This document shows positions 18,101 through 27,858 of a stretch of 64,000 nt of DNA, piece by piece; position 1 is the first letter of the stretch; every line of letters starts with the position of its first letter. Where the stretch lies: assembly GCF_001189235.2 (NCBI RefSeq), contig NZ_LFIP02000006.1, positions 310,001 to 374,000 of the forward strand, read 5' to 3'. The translations under genes were made by a program, and so were the position numbers. Origin of the DNA: Bradyrhizobium embrapense (GTDB taxonomy: Bacteria; Pseudomonadota; Alphaproteobacteria; Rhizobiales; Xanthobacteraceae). Under the pieces are notes generated by a model, which was not told where the DNA came from, ran no database searches, and saw only the letters and a program-made list of their open reading frames with translations.

Positions 18101-18238
18101 CGGCGCATATCTACGCACTGCGAAAATCCGTCGCGCTTGCCTCGCGAGGCACGGCATAAATCTTGCTGCAATTTCGATTGTTTGAAATTCATTATCTTGC
18201 GAACCCAGCCCGCTTTCCCGGGCATCTGGATCTGGCGG

Positions 18239-19066
18239 ATGCGCTGTCTCGTCGTCGCCGACTTGCACTATTCATTGCCGCAGTTCGACTGGCTGCTGGC
18301 GGCCGCTCCGCAATTCGATCTGGTGATCTTCGCCGGCGATGCACTCAACCTCGGCTCGGCGGTCGATTACCGCGCCCAGATCGTCGTCGTGACGAAATAC
18401 CTCGCGCGGCTCGCCGGCCTCACGCGCGTGATCTTCTGCTCGGGCAATCATGACCTCGACGAGCGCAACGCGGAGGGCGAGAAGGTCGCGCGATGGGTGG
18501 CCGCGGTCAGGGAGTTCGGCATCGCCTGCGACGGTGACAATCTGACCATCGGCGACACGCTGTTCACGGTGTGCCCGTGGTGGGACGGCCCGATGGTCAA
18601 GGCGCGGATCGACGACCAGCTGCGCGAGGCGGCCGCCATCCCGCACCGCCGCTGGGTCTGGGTGCATCATGCCCCGCCGGCGGATTCGCCGATCAGTTGG
18701 GGCGGCAAGCGCTTCTTCGGCGACGTCGAGCTGTTGCACTGGATCGAGCGTCACCATCCGGCGATGGTGATCTCGGGCCATGTGCATCAATCGCCGTTCA
18801 TCCCGAACGGCTCGTGGTTCGACCGGATCGGCGCCACCTGGGTGTTCAATACCGGGCTGCAACCCGGCCGGCCGCCGGTCTACATCGTGCTCGATCTCAC
18901 CCAGGAGAAGGCGTTCTGGCTAGGCGCCGGCGACGCCCAGATCGTCGATCTCAACGCCCCCCTGCACCGGCCGGCAACGCCGCTCAGCGAGGCGCCGGAC
19001 TGGCTCACATCCTTGGATCGGATTGCCGATCCGAGCCTGGCGCGACCTGCATCGGCGGCAGGTTGA
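18239..19066 (+). CDS. Calcineurin-like metallophosphoesterase
   Basis: The 275-residue protein starts at MRCLVVADLHYSLPQFDWLL. The metal-binding motifs appear in order: D-x-H (ADLHYS, residues 8-10), GDALNLG, GNHDLDE, a His in VWVHHAPPA, and GHVHQSP near residue 182. It should hydrolyse phosphomonoesters or diesters with two metal ions, but the substrate is unknown. The start is not marked by a strong SD (GGCGG only); upstream in-frame codons lack family residues. Its 3' end overlaps the convergent cNMP-binding gene by 62 bases. Confidence 0.85.
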   Translation: MRCLVVADLHYSLPQFDWLLAAAPQFDLVIFAGDALNLGSAVDYRAQIVVVTKYLARLAGLTRVIFCSGNHDLDERNAEGEKVARWVAAVREFGIACDGDNLTIGDTLFTVCPWWDGPMVKARIDDQLREAAAIPHRRWVWVHHAPPADSPISWGGKRFFGDVELLHWIERHHPAMVISGHVHQSPFIPNGSWFDRIGATWVFNTGLQPGRPPVYIVLDLTQEKAFWLGAGDAQIVDLNAPLHRPATPLSEAPDWLTSLDRIADPSLARPASAAG

Positions 19067-19490
19067 TCATGTTTTGCAGCACTTCGCTGACCATCGCCAG
19101 ATGGGTGCCGTGATCGGCATATTGATGCATCAGGTCGGCAAGATAGGTCGTGGCGACATGCAGCCGCTGCGCCAGCAATTGCGCGATCAGCAGCGCCACC
19201 GCGGGCTGCTCCCGCAGGAACGACGCCGCATCGTCGAATTCGTACAGCACGCAGTCGGACGCCGCGCGCACCTTCGCGCTGTGCGGCTTGTCGAGCAGAA
19301 CGCTCATCTCGCCGAACACCGCGCCGGGCTCGTCGATCACGGCGACCAGATTATCGCCCTTCACGACTTCCACCTTGCCCTCGAGCAGCACGAACAGGTG
19401 ACCCGTCTTGCCGCCCTCCGCGATGAACTCCGTGCCGGCCGGCAGACTGCGCCTGCTGCCGCCGGTGCAGTGCTCAAGGATCGCTCGCAT
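19005..19490 (-). CDS. Cyclic nucleotide-binding domain protein without DNA-binding domain
   Basis: The 161-residue protein is essentially one CAP-like effector domain. LPAGTEFIAEGGKTGHLFVL is followed by LEGKVEVV and the phosphate-binding cassette EPGAVFGEMSVLLDKPHSAK (the FGEM...P.s/aA pattern; the usual Arg-Ala is Ala-Lys-Val here). A helical C-terminus follows (VALLIAQLLAQRLHVATTYL). No helix-turn-helix follows, so it is not a Crp regulator; it may bind a cyclic nucleotide or a protein partner. It converges on, and overlaps, the metallophosphoesterase, which could be a cyclic phosphodiester enzyme. That link is speculative. Confidence 0.82.
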   Translation of the reverse strand: MRAILEHCTGGSRRSLPAGTEFIAEGGKTGHLFVLLEGKVEVVKGDNLVAVIDEPGAVFGEMSVLLDKPHSAKVRAASDCVLYEFDDAASFLREQPAVALLIAQLLAQRLHVATTYLADLMHQYADHGTHLAMVSEVLQNMINLPPMQVAPGSDRQSDPRM

Positions 19491-19897
19491 GCTGTTTCAT
19501 CTCCGTCTGCAGCCAGACTAGGCGGAGATGCGGCGGAGGTGAACGGGATTGGCCGGGCGGTGTGCCCAAATTGTCGGCAGCGCGGCGAGGGATGAGCGTG
19601 CTGCGAGCCTCAACTCACGTCGCACTCTCTCCTCCACCTCCAGTTAGGGACGCTCCGGCGGATGGGTTCCCTCCCCCCTTGCGGGGCAGGGTTAGGGAGA
19701 GGGTGCCACACGGCAAACTCTCTCCATTTGCAGCGCGATACGAGCGCGATTGCGAGCGCAGCGCTCTCGTCAATCATCTCGCCCGGGGCTCACCCCTCTC
19801 CCCACCCTCCCCCGCAAGGGGGAAGGGAGCCTGAGAGTGTGCTCACCTCACAGGAAAGCGCGAGCCAATGCACGCTCGCACTCCGTGACATGCCGCC
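19491..19897. other. 407-base intergenic region holding the second CT-rich repeat
   Basis: The repeat at 19646-19834 fills most of it. The rest has no supported gene or terminator. Confidence 0.65.
19646..19834 (+). repeat. CT-rich double-hairpin intergenic repeat, copy 2
   Basis: It is homologous to 17784-17971 along its length, best at the two ends; the middle is more diverged. Its own ends (CCCTCCCCCCTTGCGGGGCA and CCCCCGCAAGGGGGAAGGGA) each fold back on themselves. Confidence 0.75.
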
Positions 19898-21586
19898 CTA
19901 CTGCTTGATCTCCACCGTCTGGCGCTTGCCGGCGGCGATCGAGAACGGCTTTTCCGCCCTCTGGCCGTCGGCATAGATGGCGACCGCGACGTAGTCGCCG
20001 GCGCTGAGCGCAACGCTGGCGGCCGCGTCATAGTTCACCGAGACGCGCTTGCGCTCGTCGTTGATGTCGCGCTCGGCCCCCAGGATGTCGATCTCCTGGG
20101 CACCGTCGGCCGTGATCCCGACCACGCCGGCGTTGAGGTTGACGTTGATCCGGGTCGGCGCGCCGGACTTCACCTCCGCGCGCGCCGTACCCTTGGCCTC
20201 GCCGACCGTCACGACTACCTCGTAGCTGCCGCCGGGCAGATCGAACTTGGATTCGGCGTCGTAGTCCTGCGCGACCTTCTCGCCCTCGTCACCGTCGGCC
20301 TTCGCCGGCTGGTGCACGGCAACCACGAGGTCCTTCTCGACCTTGGGGCCGCCTTCGGCATAGGTGGTGGTGACGATCAGCTTGCCGACGTCGAGGGTGA
20401 GCTGGACGTTGCTGGAGTCGCCGGCGGCGACCGAAAACGGCTTGCTGGTCTTCGACTGCCCCTTGGTCAGGGTCAGCGTATAATTGCCGGCGGCGAGCAC
20501 GAAACGCGGCACCGCGTCGTATTCCTGCGCGACCAGCCTGCCGCCCTTGTCGGAGACCTGCCAGACCACGTCGTCGACCTTGGCCGCGCCGCCGGCGACC
20601 GCGCCTTCGCTGGTGACGTAGCCGGCATCGAGGATGACATCGAGCATCGCGGGCTTTCCCTTCTCGACCTTGAGCGGAAACTCGCGCTTGAGCTGCCGGT
20701 AGCTCACTTCCACGATGTAGTCGCCGGGCGCGATGTTGTCGGCGAACGGCGCGCCGTAGAAGGTGTTGACATGCTCACCCTTCTCGTCACCGGCACGCTT
20801 GTAGATGCCCCAGTTGACGTCCTCGTCGCTGATCGGATCGAGCCCTTCGGCGAGCCGCGCCACGCCGCGGAGATTCTTGCCGAGATACGGATCGGCGGCC
20901 ACGGGCTTCGGCGGCGCCTCGCTGGCGACTTTGGTGCCTTGCGTCGCCGCCACCGCCTTGGTCAGCGCGCCGGTCAGGCTCGCGGCGTTGCCGGCATCGA
21001 GATAGACGCCGCCGGTCGCGCGCGCGATGCATTGCAGCTGGCTCTTCGCCGCGGGATCGGCGACGTCGAGGCCGATGACATGGGCGGTGAAGCCGATGCC
21101 GGCCTTCTTCAGCTCGGCCGCGGCCGCGCATGGATCCGGCGCGCAGGTCTCGATCCCGTCGGAGACCAGGATCACGTTGGCCTTGTTCTCGGTCGAGTGC
21201 AGCGCCTCGGCAGCGGCACGCAGCGAATCCGAGATCGGCGTCTTGCCCTTCGGATTGATGCCGTCGATCGCGGCCTTGATCCGTGCGGAATCGAACTTGC
21301 TGAGCGGCACCATCAGCTCGATGTCCTTGCAGTCACCCTTCGAGCGATGGCCATAGACCATCACACCGAGACGATCGGCGGGATTCCATTTCGACAGGAT
21401 CGCATCGACCGCCTGCCTTGCAGCGGAGATCTTGCTCTGCCCGTCGACCAGGCCCCACATCGAGCCGGACGCATCGAGCACGAGAATGGTGTCGGTCCCC
21501 TGCGCCTGCGCGCCTTGAGGTGACAGCAACGCCAGGCCAAGCGACAGCAGGCCGGCAACGAACGAACGGCGAAGAAACCTAGTCAC
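19898..21586 (-). CDS. Exported von Willebrand factor A domain protein with tandem beta-sandwich repeats
   Basis: The 562-residue product starts at GTG 21586 after GAGG and has a signal peptide ending QGAQA-QG. A vWA domain follows at residues 30-210. The MIDAS motif DASGSMW, Thr in GKTPISDSLRAAAEAL and Asp in VILVSDGIETC are all present, so metal-dependent adhesion or binding is plausible. After residue 240 come about four repeats of a 70-90 residue beta module, each with a 'YDA...F.L.AG.Y.' signature (QEYDAVPRFVLAAGNYTL; QDYDAESKFDLPGGSYEV; VNYDAAASVALSAGDYVA). The localisation is periplasmic or surface. No secretion or sortase genes are adjacent. Confidence 0.85.
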   Translation of the reverse strand: MTRFLRRSFVAGLLSLGLALLSPQGAQAQGTDTILVLDASGSMWGLVDGQSKISAARQAVDAILSKWNPADRLGVMVYGHRSKGDCKDIELMVPLSKFDSARIKAAIDGINPKGKTPISDSLRAAAEALHSTENKANVILVSDGIETCAPDPCAAAAELKKAGIGFTAHVIGLDVADPAAKSQLQCIARATGGVYLDAGNAASLTGALTKAVAATQGTKVASEAPPKPVAADPYLGKNLRGVARLAEGLDPISDEDVNWGIYKRAGDEKGEHVNTFYGAPFADNIAPGDYIVEVSYRQLKREFPLKVEKGKPAMLDVILDAGYVTSEGAVAGGAAKVDDVVWQVSDKGGRLVAQEYDAVPRFVLAAGNYTLTLTKGQSKTSKPFSVAAGDSSNVQLTLDVGKLIVTTTYAEGGPKVEKDLVVAVHQPAKADGDEGEKVAQDYDAESKFDLPGGSYEVVVTVGEAKGTARAEVKSGAPTRINVNLNAGVVGITADGAQEIDILGAERDINDERKRVSVNYDAAASVALSAGDYVAVAIYADGQRAEKPFSIAAGKRQTVEIKQ

Positions 21587-21786
21587 GGATCGATCCTCGA
21601 TGATGGAAACAATCAGAGGGCAAAGACGACTACGACGACGCGGCGTCCTGGCACTTGGACTATTGCGACAAGTGTTTGGACTGACGCGACACGCAGATGA
21701 CAATTGGATTGTCTTCACATCTGCGATCATGACGGTTTGACGCGTTTTTTTCACGCGAATCGGTGCCCGCTTCGCCTGGAGGCGTC

Positions 21787-22313
21787 CTAATCGACGCCGC
21801 GGCGCGCCGCATCGAGCGCACCACCCAGCAGCTCGAGCGCCTTGACGCGCCGTCGCCGTGCAAGGCGCTCCTCGCCGACCTCGCGTTCATGCTCGCCGGC
21901 GATGAAGGCCTGGATGTCCGGCAATGGACGAATGACACCGCGGCTGCCCCACTGGCCATCCGGTATCTCGGTCGGAAACACCCAGACCTGCGGCGCAACG
22001 TCCTCGAACGAACCGCCGTCGGCGCGCACCACGGCATCGGTCACGTCCTTTACCAACGCCGCGCGCGAGGCCTCGGTGTACTGCCCCTCGGGCACCGTTG
22101 GCACGATGCGATAGCGCGGCGACGGCGACGGTGCGCCCGCCACGTAAACCGCGGCCGGCCGATGCAGGAACACGACGGTGACGCCTTGCGCCACCTTGTT
22201 GGCCGGGTCGAGCCCTCGTGGCCGATCAGGATATCGCCGAGCTCCTTGATCAGCCGCGCCTCCGCGTCCGGCTCTAGGGCTCCTTCGGGAATGGTGACGT
22301 CGATCATCGGCAT
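21787..22313 (-). pseudogene. Tautomerase-family protein, broken by a one-base frameshift
   Basis: Starting at 22313 (AGGAGG 6 bases before), the frame reads MPMIDVTIPEGALEPDAEAR ... GDILIGHEG. It is then out of phase: the homologous continuation LDPANKVAQGVTVVFLHRPA lies in the next frame and runs to 21787. Losing one G in the GAGGGCTC run near 22211-22217 explains it. The Met-Pro start and the repeat-like second half suggest a 4-oxalocrotonate tautomerase-type protein with catalytic Pro2 or Pro1. Read through, it would be about 175 residues. A sequencing error in this homopolymer is possible. It lies downstream of the GlxA-type regulator, probably in one operon. Confidence 0.65.
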
Positions 22314-22410
22314 TGAGGCCTCCTGTTGTTGCAACACGAGGTCTATCGGCAAGGCACTCCCCGCAACAGTGGCAGTATCGCCATTCTCGAGCAAATTCGG
22401 ACACGGCTCG

Positions 22411-23427
22411 TCAGCTCGCAGGTGCCGTGCGCGCGGCACGCGCAAACCGGCGCTGGTACTCACGGGGCGAAAGCCCGGTCTCGCGCTTGAACAGGCGGCG
22501 AAAGGTCGACAGGTCGTTGTAGCCGACCCGCGCGCTGACGGCGTCGAGCTTCAGCCGCCTGGATTCGATCAGGCGCTTGGCTACGTCGACGCGCAGCGCC
22601 TGCAGATATTGCAGCGGCGCCTCGCCGACCGCGAGCTTGAAGCGGCGGTTCAAGGTACGCTCGCTGACCGACAGGTCGCGGGCCAGCCTCGCGAGGCTGA
22701 AGCCCCGTTGTAGCGACTTCTCCATCAGGCTCTGCGCCCGCGCCACCAGCGCATCGGAATGCTGCGTGTCGTGCGTGCGGCTGGCATAGGACGCCTGCGA
22801 GACGCGATTGCCGTCGATCAGCATTAGCTTGCCGGTCTCGGTAGCCAGATCGGCGCTGGCGAATTTCTCGACCAGCCGAAGCGCAAGATTGAGCGAAGTG
22901 GTCACCGCGCCCGAGCAGACGATCCGGTTCTGCTCGGTGAGGATCTCGGCGACGCGCAAATCCACCGCCGGATAGCGCATCGCGAAGGTCCGCCCCTTCG
23001 CCCAATGGGTGGTCGCGACCCTGCCGTCGAGCAGCCCTGCTTCGGCGAGGATGAAGCTGCCGGTGCAATAAGATGCGAGCAGGGTGCCGCGCTCATGCTG
23101 CCGCCGCAGCGCGGCGAGCAACGGCTCGACCGTATCGAGCCGCGCGAAGAAGCGCTCGATATCGCCGACGAACGGCCCGGGGATCACCACCGCATCCGCC
23201 GCAGACCGCGCGCTGATCGCTCCTTCGACGCCGATGATCTGGCCGGACGCGGTTTGCACCGGCCGGCCACTCAGCGACTCGATGCGCCAGCGCAGCTGCG
23301 ACGGCTTGCCGTTACGGCCCGGCGGCCGCTGCGCCGCCACCGAATTGGCGGCCGTGAAGACATCGACGATCCCCGCAACGCCCGAAGCGAGGATGCCGTC
23401 ATAGACCCAAATCCGGATGAGTGGCAT
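22411..23427 (-). CDS. GlxA/AraC-family transcriptional regulator with DJ-1/PfpI domain
   Basis: The 338-residue protein has an N-terminal DJ-1/PfpI-type domain (RIWVYDGILASGVAGIVDVF, then GTLLASYCTGSFILAEAGLL with the nucleophile-elbow Cys). A C-terminal AraC DNA-binding domain with two helix-turn-helix units follows (residues 240-330: FSLARLARDLSVSERTLNRR and LDAVSARVGYNDLSTFRRLF, then the signature FKRETGLSPREYQRRF). Such regulators sense small molecules or redox through the first domain. The frameshifted tautomerase follows 97 bases later on the same strand, so it may be its target. Confidence 0.9.
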   Translation of the reverse strand: MPLIRIWVYDGILASGVAGIVDVFTAANSVAAQRPPGRNGKPSQLRWRIESLSGRPVQTASGQIIGVEGAISARSAADAVVIPGPFVGDIERFFARLDTVEPLLAALRRQHERGTLLASYCTGSFILAEAGLLDGRVATTHWAKGRTFAMRYPAVDLRVAEILTEQNRIVCSGAVTTSLNLALRLVEKFASADLATETGKLMLIDGNRVSQASYASRTHDTQHSDALVARAQSLMEKSLQRGFSLARLARDLSVSERTLNRRFKLAVGEAPLQYLQALRVDVAKRLIESRRLKLDAVSARVGYNDLSTFRRLFKRETGLSPREYQRRFARAARTAPAS

Positions 23428-23566
23428 GGCCGTGTCCGATCTTGCACAAAGTGGGGCAATTCTGCCATTGCGGGCGGAACACGGCAAGCAGCCGGCAGCG
23501 AGCTGCCGAAAGTGCCAGGCGATGACACCGCATGGTGTGACAACTTGAATCGAGAACCATTCTCAT

Positions 23567-23597
23567 CGTCGTCCTCGCGAAAGCCAGGAGGACGACG
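23567..23597. repeat. Short hairpin repeat CGTCGTCCT...AGGACGACG
   Basis: A 9-base perfect stem (23567-23575 and 23589-23597) encloses the loop CGCGAAAGCCAGG. Its sequence resembles the 'cgtcgtcctggcgaaagccaggacgacg' unit that I remember as dispersed in Bradyrhizobium. It lies between the two minus-strand operons and could act as a processing or termination hairpin. Confidence 0.6.
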
Positions 23598-23622
23598 GTG
23601 GTTGTGGCCGCTTACCGCCGCC

Positions 23623-24267
23623 TCACATCTCCCGCGCAAATCGGCGAAAGCCCGGCGCGCCGGTCAGCGCTTCGAATGCGGCGTCGCGCTTCTCCTCGGC
23701 GAAGGCAAAGCCGGCCTTGGCGTAGCAGCGCTCGGCCGGATCGTTGCCGATCAGGAACGAGATCGAGGCCCGCGAATAGTCGGCAGCCTTGCCGTCGGCG
23801 AGCGCACGGCCGATCAGCGCCTGCACCAGACCGCCGCCGCGATAGGATCCGAGGTTTGCGACGTGCTCGATCAGCCAGTCGCCCTCGCCGCCTTGAACCC
23901 AGCAATTGCGGGCATAGCCGCCGCGGGCGACGATGCCGTCGGCATCGGCACCGATCTCGGCCGCGACCTCCTCGATCGCCGCGCGTGCGGCGACGACCGT
24001 TCCGAATGCGGGCATGGCGCACAGCGCGGCAGCCGGCAGGCCGTCGACCTCAGCGATCAGGAAATGGGCGACATGGTACCAGGAGCGCACCCGCGCCACG
24101 GCGAGCCGCGCCATGAACGCGAGGCATTCATCCTCCGGCCGGTCGAGCGCGATGTCGAACCAGCCGCGCGGCAACGGGCCGCGCTGCGCCGCCAGCACGA
24201 CGCGGGCAATGAAGCCGGCGTCGTCGGATCGTGCGGGACGGATCGAGGATCGTCCCGCATCACCCAT
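23623..24267 (-). CDS. GNAT-family N-acetyltransferase, third gene of the SCOT operon
   Basis: The 214-residue protein has a GNAT fold with the acetyl-CoA binding segment HVANLGSYRGGGLVQALIGR and a C-terminal NDPAERCYAKAGFAFAEEKR that is typical of the last strand. Its N-terminus, SSIRPARSDDAGFIARVVLA, is standard for the family. The start lies a single base after the stop of scoB, so translation is coupled and it is surely in the same operon. The acceptor is unknown; linkage to 3-oxoacid CoA-transferase might point to an acyl-CoA-linked substrate or simple hitch-hiking. Confidence 0.85.
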   Translation of the reverse strand: MGDAGRSSIRPARSDDAGFIARVVLAAQRGPLPRGWFDIALDRPEDECLAFMARLAVARVRSWYHVAHFLIAEVDGLPAAALCAMPAFGTVVAARAAIEEVAAEIGADADGIVARGGYARNCWVQGGEGDWLIEHVANLGSYRGGGLVQALIGRALADGKAADYSRASISFLIGNDPAERCYAKAGFAFAEEKRDAAFEALTGAPGFRRFAREM

Positions 24268-24268
24268 C

Positions 24269-24919
<651 letters not shown>

Positions 24920-24943
24920 GAGGCTCTCCTGAAAAGGTGTGAT

Positions 24944-25651
24944 TTAAGCAGCGGGCCGCGGACGGGTGTTGCGGAACTCGATCCGCTTCTTGCCGGTCCC
25001 GACCTCGATGATGCGTTTGACGAAGATGCCGGGTGTGTGGATGTGGTCCGGGTCGATCTCGCCGGCCGGCACCAGGTGCTCGACCTCGGCGACGGTGACC
25101 TTCGCGGCGGTCGCCATCATCGGGTTAAAGTTGCGCGCGGTCTTGCGGTAGACCAGGTTGCCGGCGGTGTCGCCCTTCCAGGCATGCACGATGGCGAGGT
25201 CGGCAAACAGGCCGCGTTCCATGATGTACTTCTCGCCGTCGAACTCCTTCACTTCCTTGCCTTCGGCGATCAGCGTGCCGACGCCCGTTTTTGTGTAGAA
25301 GGCCGGGATTCCGGCGCCGCCGGCGCGGATGCGCTCGGCCAGCGTGCCCTGCGGGTTGAACTCGAGCTCGAGTTCGCCGGCGAGGTATTGCTGGGCGAAC
25401 AGCTTGTTCTCGCCGACATAGGACGAGATCATCTTCTTGATCTGGCGCGTCTCCAGGAGCCGGCTGAGGCCGATGCCGTCGACGCCGGCGTTGTTGGAGA
25501 CGACGGTGAGGCCCTTGACGCCGGAATCGCGGATCGCGTCCGACAGGGTCTCGGCGATGCCGCAGAGGCCGAAGCCGCCCGACATGATCATGATGTTGTC
25601 CTTGAGGAGACCATCGAGTGCCGATTTGGCGTCGGGATAAACCTTGTTCAT
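24944..25651 (-). CDS. scoA: 3-oxoacid CoA-transferase (SCOT) subunit A
   Basis: The 235-residue protein starts at 25651 (MNKVYPDAKSALDGLLKDNI). It shows the SCOT A-subunit hallmarks GGFGLCGIAETL, TVVSNNAGVDG, SSYVGENKLFAQQYLAGELE and GTLAERIRAGGAGIPAFYT, which read almost like the N-terminal half of mitochondrial OXCT1. A longer frame upstream has no SD. It is first in the scoA-scoB-GNAT operon. The AsmA-like gene is divergent, with 230 bases between. Confidence 0.92.
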   Translation of the reverse strand: MNKVYPDAKSALDGLLKDNIMIMSGGFGLCGIAETLSDAIRDSGVKGLTVVSNNAGVDGIGLSRLLETRQIKKMISSYVGENKLFAQQYLAGELELEFNPQGTLAERIRAGGAGIPAFYTKTGVGTLIAEGKEVKEFDGEKYIMERGLFADLAIVHAWKGDTAGNLVYRKTARNFNPMMATAAKVTVAEVEHLVPAGEIDPDHIHTPGIFVKRIIEVGTGKKRIEFRNTRPRPAA

Positions 25652-25881
25652 GCAGCGAATACCTGATGGAGGGCGCGAAACGGCTGTGTCAAAGCGGATT
25701 ATTAGGCGAAATCTTCGCAATGCGTCAATCGCGGCCCGGTGCGGCGACGGGCGGCGGCCTGCAACGTCAACATGGCCTTGAAAGCGTCAAGAAAACCCTT
25801 CAAGTTGCGTGGGTTGGCAGGGCCTCCGGCGAGAGCCCGCTGTGCTCGACAACGACCCGACAAACCTCAACCGACCCGGAT

Positions 25882-27858
25882 ATGTCATTGACGATGGCCC
25901 AAGGAATTAAGCGCCTCGGGATGCCGATCGCGGCGCTTTTCGGCCTGGCGGTGGTCGGGCTGGTCGGAACGTCGTGGTTCCTCAACCGGGACGCGCTGCG
26001 GAGCGCGGTGGAGGCGCAGATCCGCGCGGTGACCGGGCTCGAGCTCGTCGTCAATGGCCCGATCGACGTTTCGGTGTTTCCGGGCAGCTATGTCTCCTTT
26101 CATGATGTCGGGCTGAAGGGCGCCGACACCACGGACCCGGCCTTGCAGGTCGACGTGCTGACCGCGAACCTGCGCCTGCTGCCGCTGTTGCTGCGGCGGT
26201 TCGAGATTGCCGACGTCATGATGCTCCGCCCGCATATCCATGTGGTTCGCGACAGCGCCGGCGAGAGCAACTGGACGCCGTTCGTCGAGACCATCGCCAA
26301 GGCGATGACGCCCGGCGCCGAGAACCAGGTGTCGTTCTCGGAGATCAGGATCCAGGACGGCGAGCTGAATTATGAGGACGGCACCAACCACATTTCCGAA
26401 CAACTCGGCGATATCGACCTGTCGCTGGCCTGGCCCTCGATCTCGCGCTCGTTTGCCGCAACCGGCCAGTTCGACTGGCGCGGCGAACGCGTCGACGGCT
26501 CGATCAGCGCCAGCGATTTCGTCGCGCTGCTGTCGGGCGATCGCTCCGGCCTCAAGGCACGGCTGGCCAGCGCGCCGCTGAAGGTCGCGTTCGACGGAAC
26601 CGTCGCCAACCGCACCAGCCTGATGATGGAAGGCACCGCCACCATGGACTCGCCGTCGCTGCGCAACGCGCTGCGTTGGATGGGACAGGCGCCGCCCGGC
26701 GGCGGCGGCGGCTTCGGCCGCTTCGCACTGAAGGCCCGCGCCAATGTGGTCGGCGGCTCGGTGGCGCTCACCAATGTCAATGTCGAGCTCGACGGCAATG
26801 TCGCCGAAGGCGTGATGACTTACGCCAATAACGGCCGGCAGACGCTGCAAGCGACGCTGGCCGCCGGCAATCTCGATTTCACGCCTTACATCTCGACGTT
26901 CCGCCTCCTGGCCAGCGGCCAGCGCGACTGGAACAGGCAGCTGTTCGACCTCTCCTCGCTGTCGTCGACCGATCTCGACATGCGCCTGTCGGCCGCCAAG
27001 GTGACGGTCGGCCCGTCCAAGCTCGGCCGCACCGCGTTCGGCGCCAATCTGCGCGGCGGCGCCCTCGCGCTCAGCGTCGGCGAGGCGCAGATGTATGGCG
27101 GCATCGCCAAGGGTTCGTTCGCGATCGCGCGCTCGGATGCGGTCGCCGACGTCAGGGCGCAATTCCAGTTCACCGATGTCGATCTGCAGGCCTGCGCCAG
27201 CGAACTGTTCGGCATCAACAAGTTGTCCGGCCGCGGCAACCTCAACGTCTCGCTGACGGCCTCCGGCTCGAGCCCGTTCGGGCTCGCGTCGTCGCTCGAC
27301 GGCACCGCGACGCTGAACGGACACGACGGCGCGATCGCCGGCTTCAATGTCGAACAATTGCTGCGGCGGCTGGAGAAGCGGCCGCTGTCCGGCGGCGGCA
27401 ATTTCCGCTCCGGCTCGACACCCTACGACAATCTCAGCGTCTCGGTGAAATTCGCCGACGGCGTCGCGACCGCCGACGACATCCATGTCGAGAGCCCCGC
27501 GGCGAAGATCACGCTGACCGGCACCGCCTCGGTGCCGTCGCGCGAATACGATCTCAAGGGCGTCGCCAGCCTGAACTCGGCGGCCGGCGGCGGCAATGGT
27601 TTCGATCTGCCCTTCGTGATTCAGGGCCCGTGGGACGATCCGCTGATCTTCCCCGATCCGGAAAGCCTGATCCGCCGCTCGCCGGCATCTGCGCCGCTGC
27701 TCGACGCGGTGAAGGATCGCAAGACCCGCGACGCGGTGCGCTCGGTAATCGAGCGCTTCACCGGCGGAGCCGCACGGCCCGCGGCCGCGCCCGATGCCGC
27801 GGCCGGCGCGCCCGGCAACGCACCGGCGACAGCGGCCGAGAATGCCAAGTCGAACTGA
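25882..27858 (+). CDS. AsmA-family envelope protein
   Basis: The 658-residue protein has an N-terminal signal anchor (IKRLGMPIAALFGLAVVGLV, to about residue 36). It then has the AsmA pattern: VNGPIDVSVFPGSYVSFHDV (the 'W.i.Pt..i.dV.l' counterpart) and VDVLTANLRLLPLLLRRFEI. A repeating beta-groove architecture follows, with C-terminal FADGVATADDIHVESPAAKI and a final DLPFVIQGPWDDPLIFPDPE block. Family members form bridge-like grooves that move phospholipids between inner and outer membranes. The tail is Ala/Pro-rich. ATG 25894 is an alternative start. It faces the scoA operon in divergence. Confidence 0.85.
   Translation: MSLTMAQGIKRLGMPIAALFGLAVVGLVGTSWFLNRDALRSAVEAQIRAVTGLELVVNGPIDVSVFPGSYVSFHDVGLKGADTTDPALQVDVLTANLRLLPLLLRRFEIADVMMLRPHIHVVRDSAGESNWTPFVETIAKAMTPGAENQVSFSEIRIQDGELNYEDGTNHISEQLGDIDLSLAWPSISRSFAATGQFDWRGERVDGSISASDFVALLSGDRSGLKARLASAPLKVAFDGTVANRTSLMMEGTATMDSPSLRNALRWMGQAPPGGGGGFGRFALKARANVVGGSVALTNVNVELDGNVAEGVMTYANNGRQTLQATLAAGNLDFTPYISTFRLLASGQRDWNRQLFDLSSLSSTDLDMRLSAAKVTVGPSKLGRTAFGANLRGGALALSVGEAQMYGGIAKGSFAIARSDAVADVRAQFQFTDVDLQACASELFGINKLSGRGNLNVSLTASGSSPFGLASSLDGTATLNGHDGAIAGFNVEQLLRRLEKRPLSGGGNFRSGSTPYDNLSVSVKFADGVATADDIHVESPAAKITLTGTASVPSREYDLKGVASLNSAAGGGNGFDLPFVIQGPWDDPLIFPDPESLIRRSPASAPLLDAVKDRKTRDAVRSVIERFTGGAARPAAAPDAAAGAPGNAPATAAENAKSN

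Larger units (their letters stand above)
17724..18238. other. 515-base intergenic region occupied by two repeats
   Basis: No gene is supported here. The CT-rich repeat (17784-17971) and the inverted copy of the 100-base palindromic repeat (18001-18100) account for most of it. The last 140 bases must carry the promoter of the metallophosphoesterase gene. Confidence 0.7.

Noticed and set aside
20312..21523. 403-codon plus-strand frame within the vWA gene
   Set aside because: It is antisense to a gene with intact signal peptide and MIDAS motif, and has shadow-like Gly/Arg/Asp composition.
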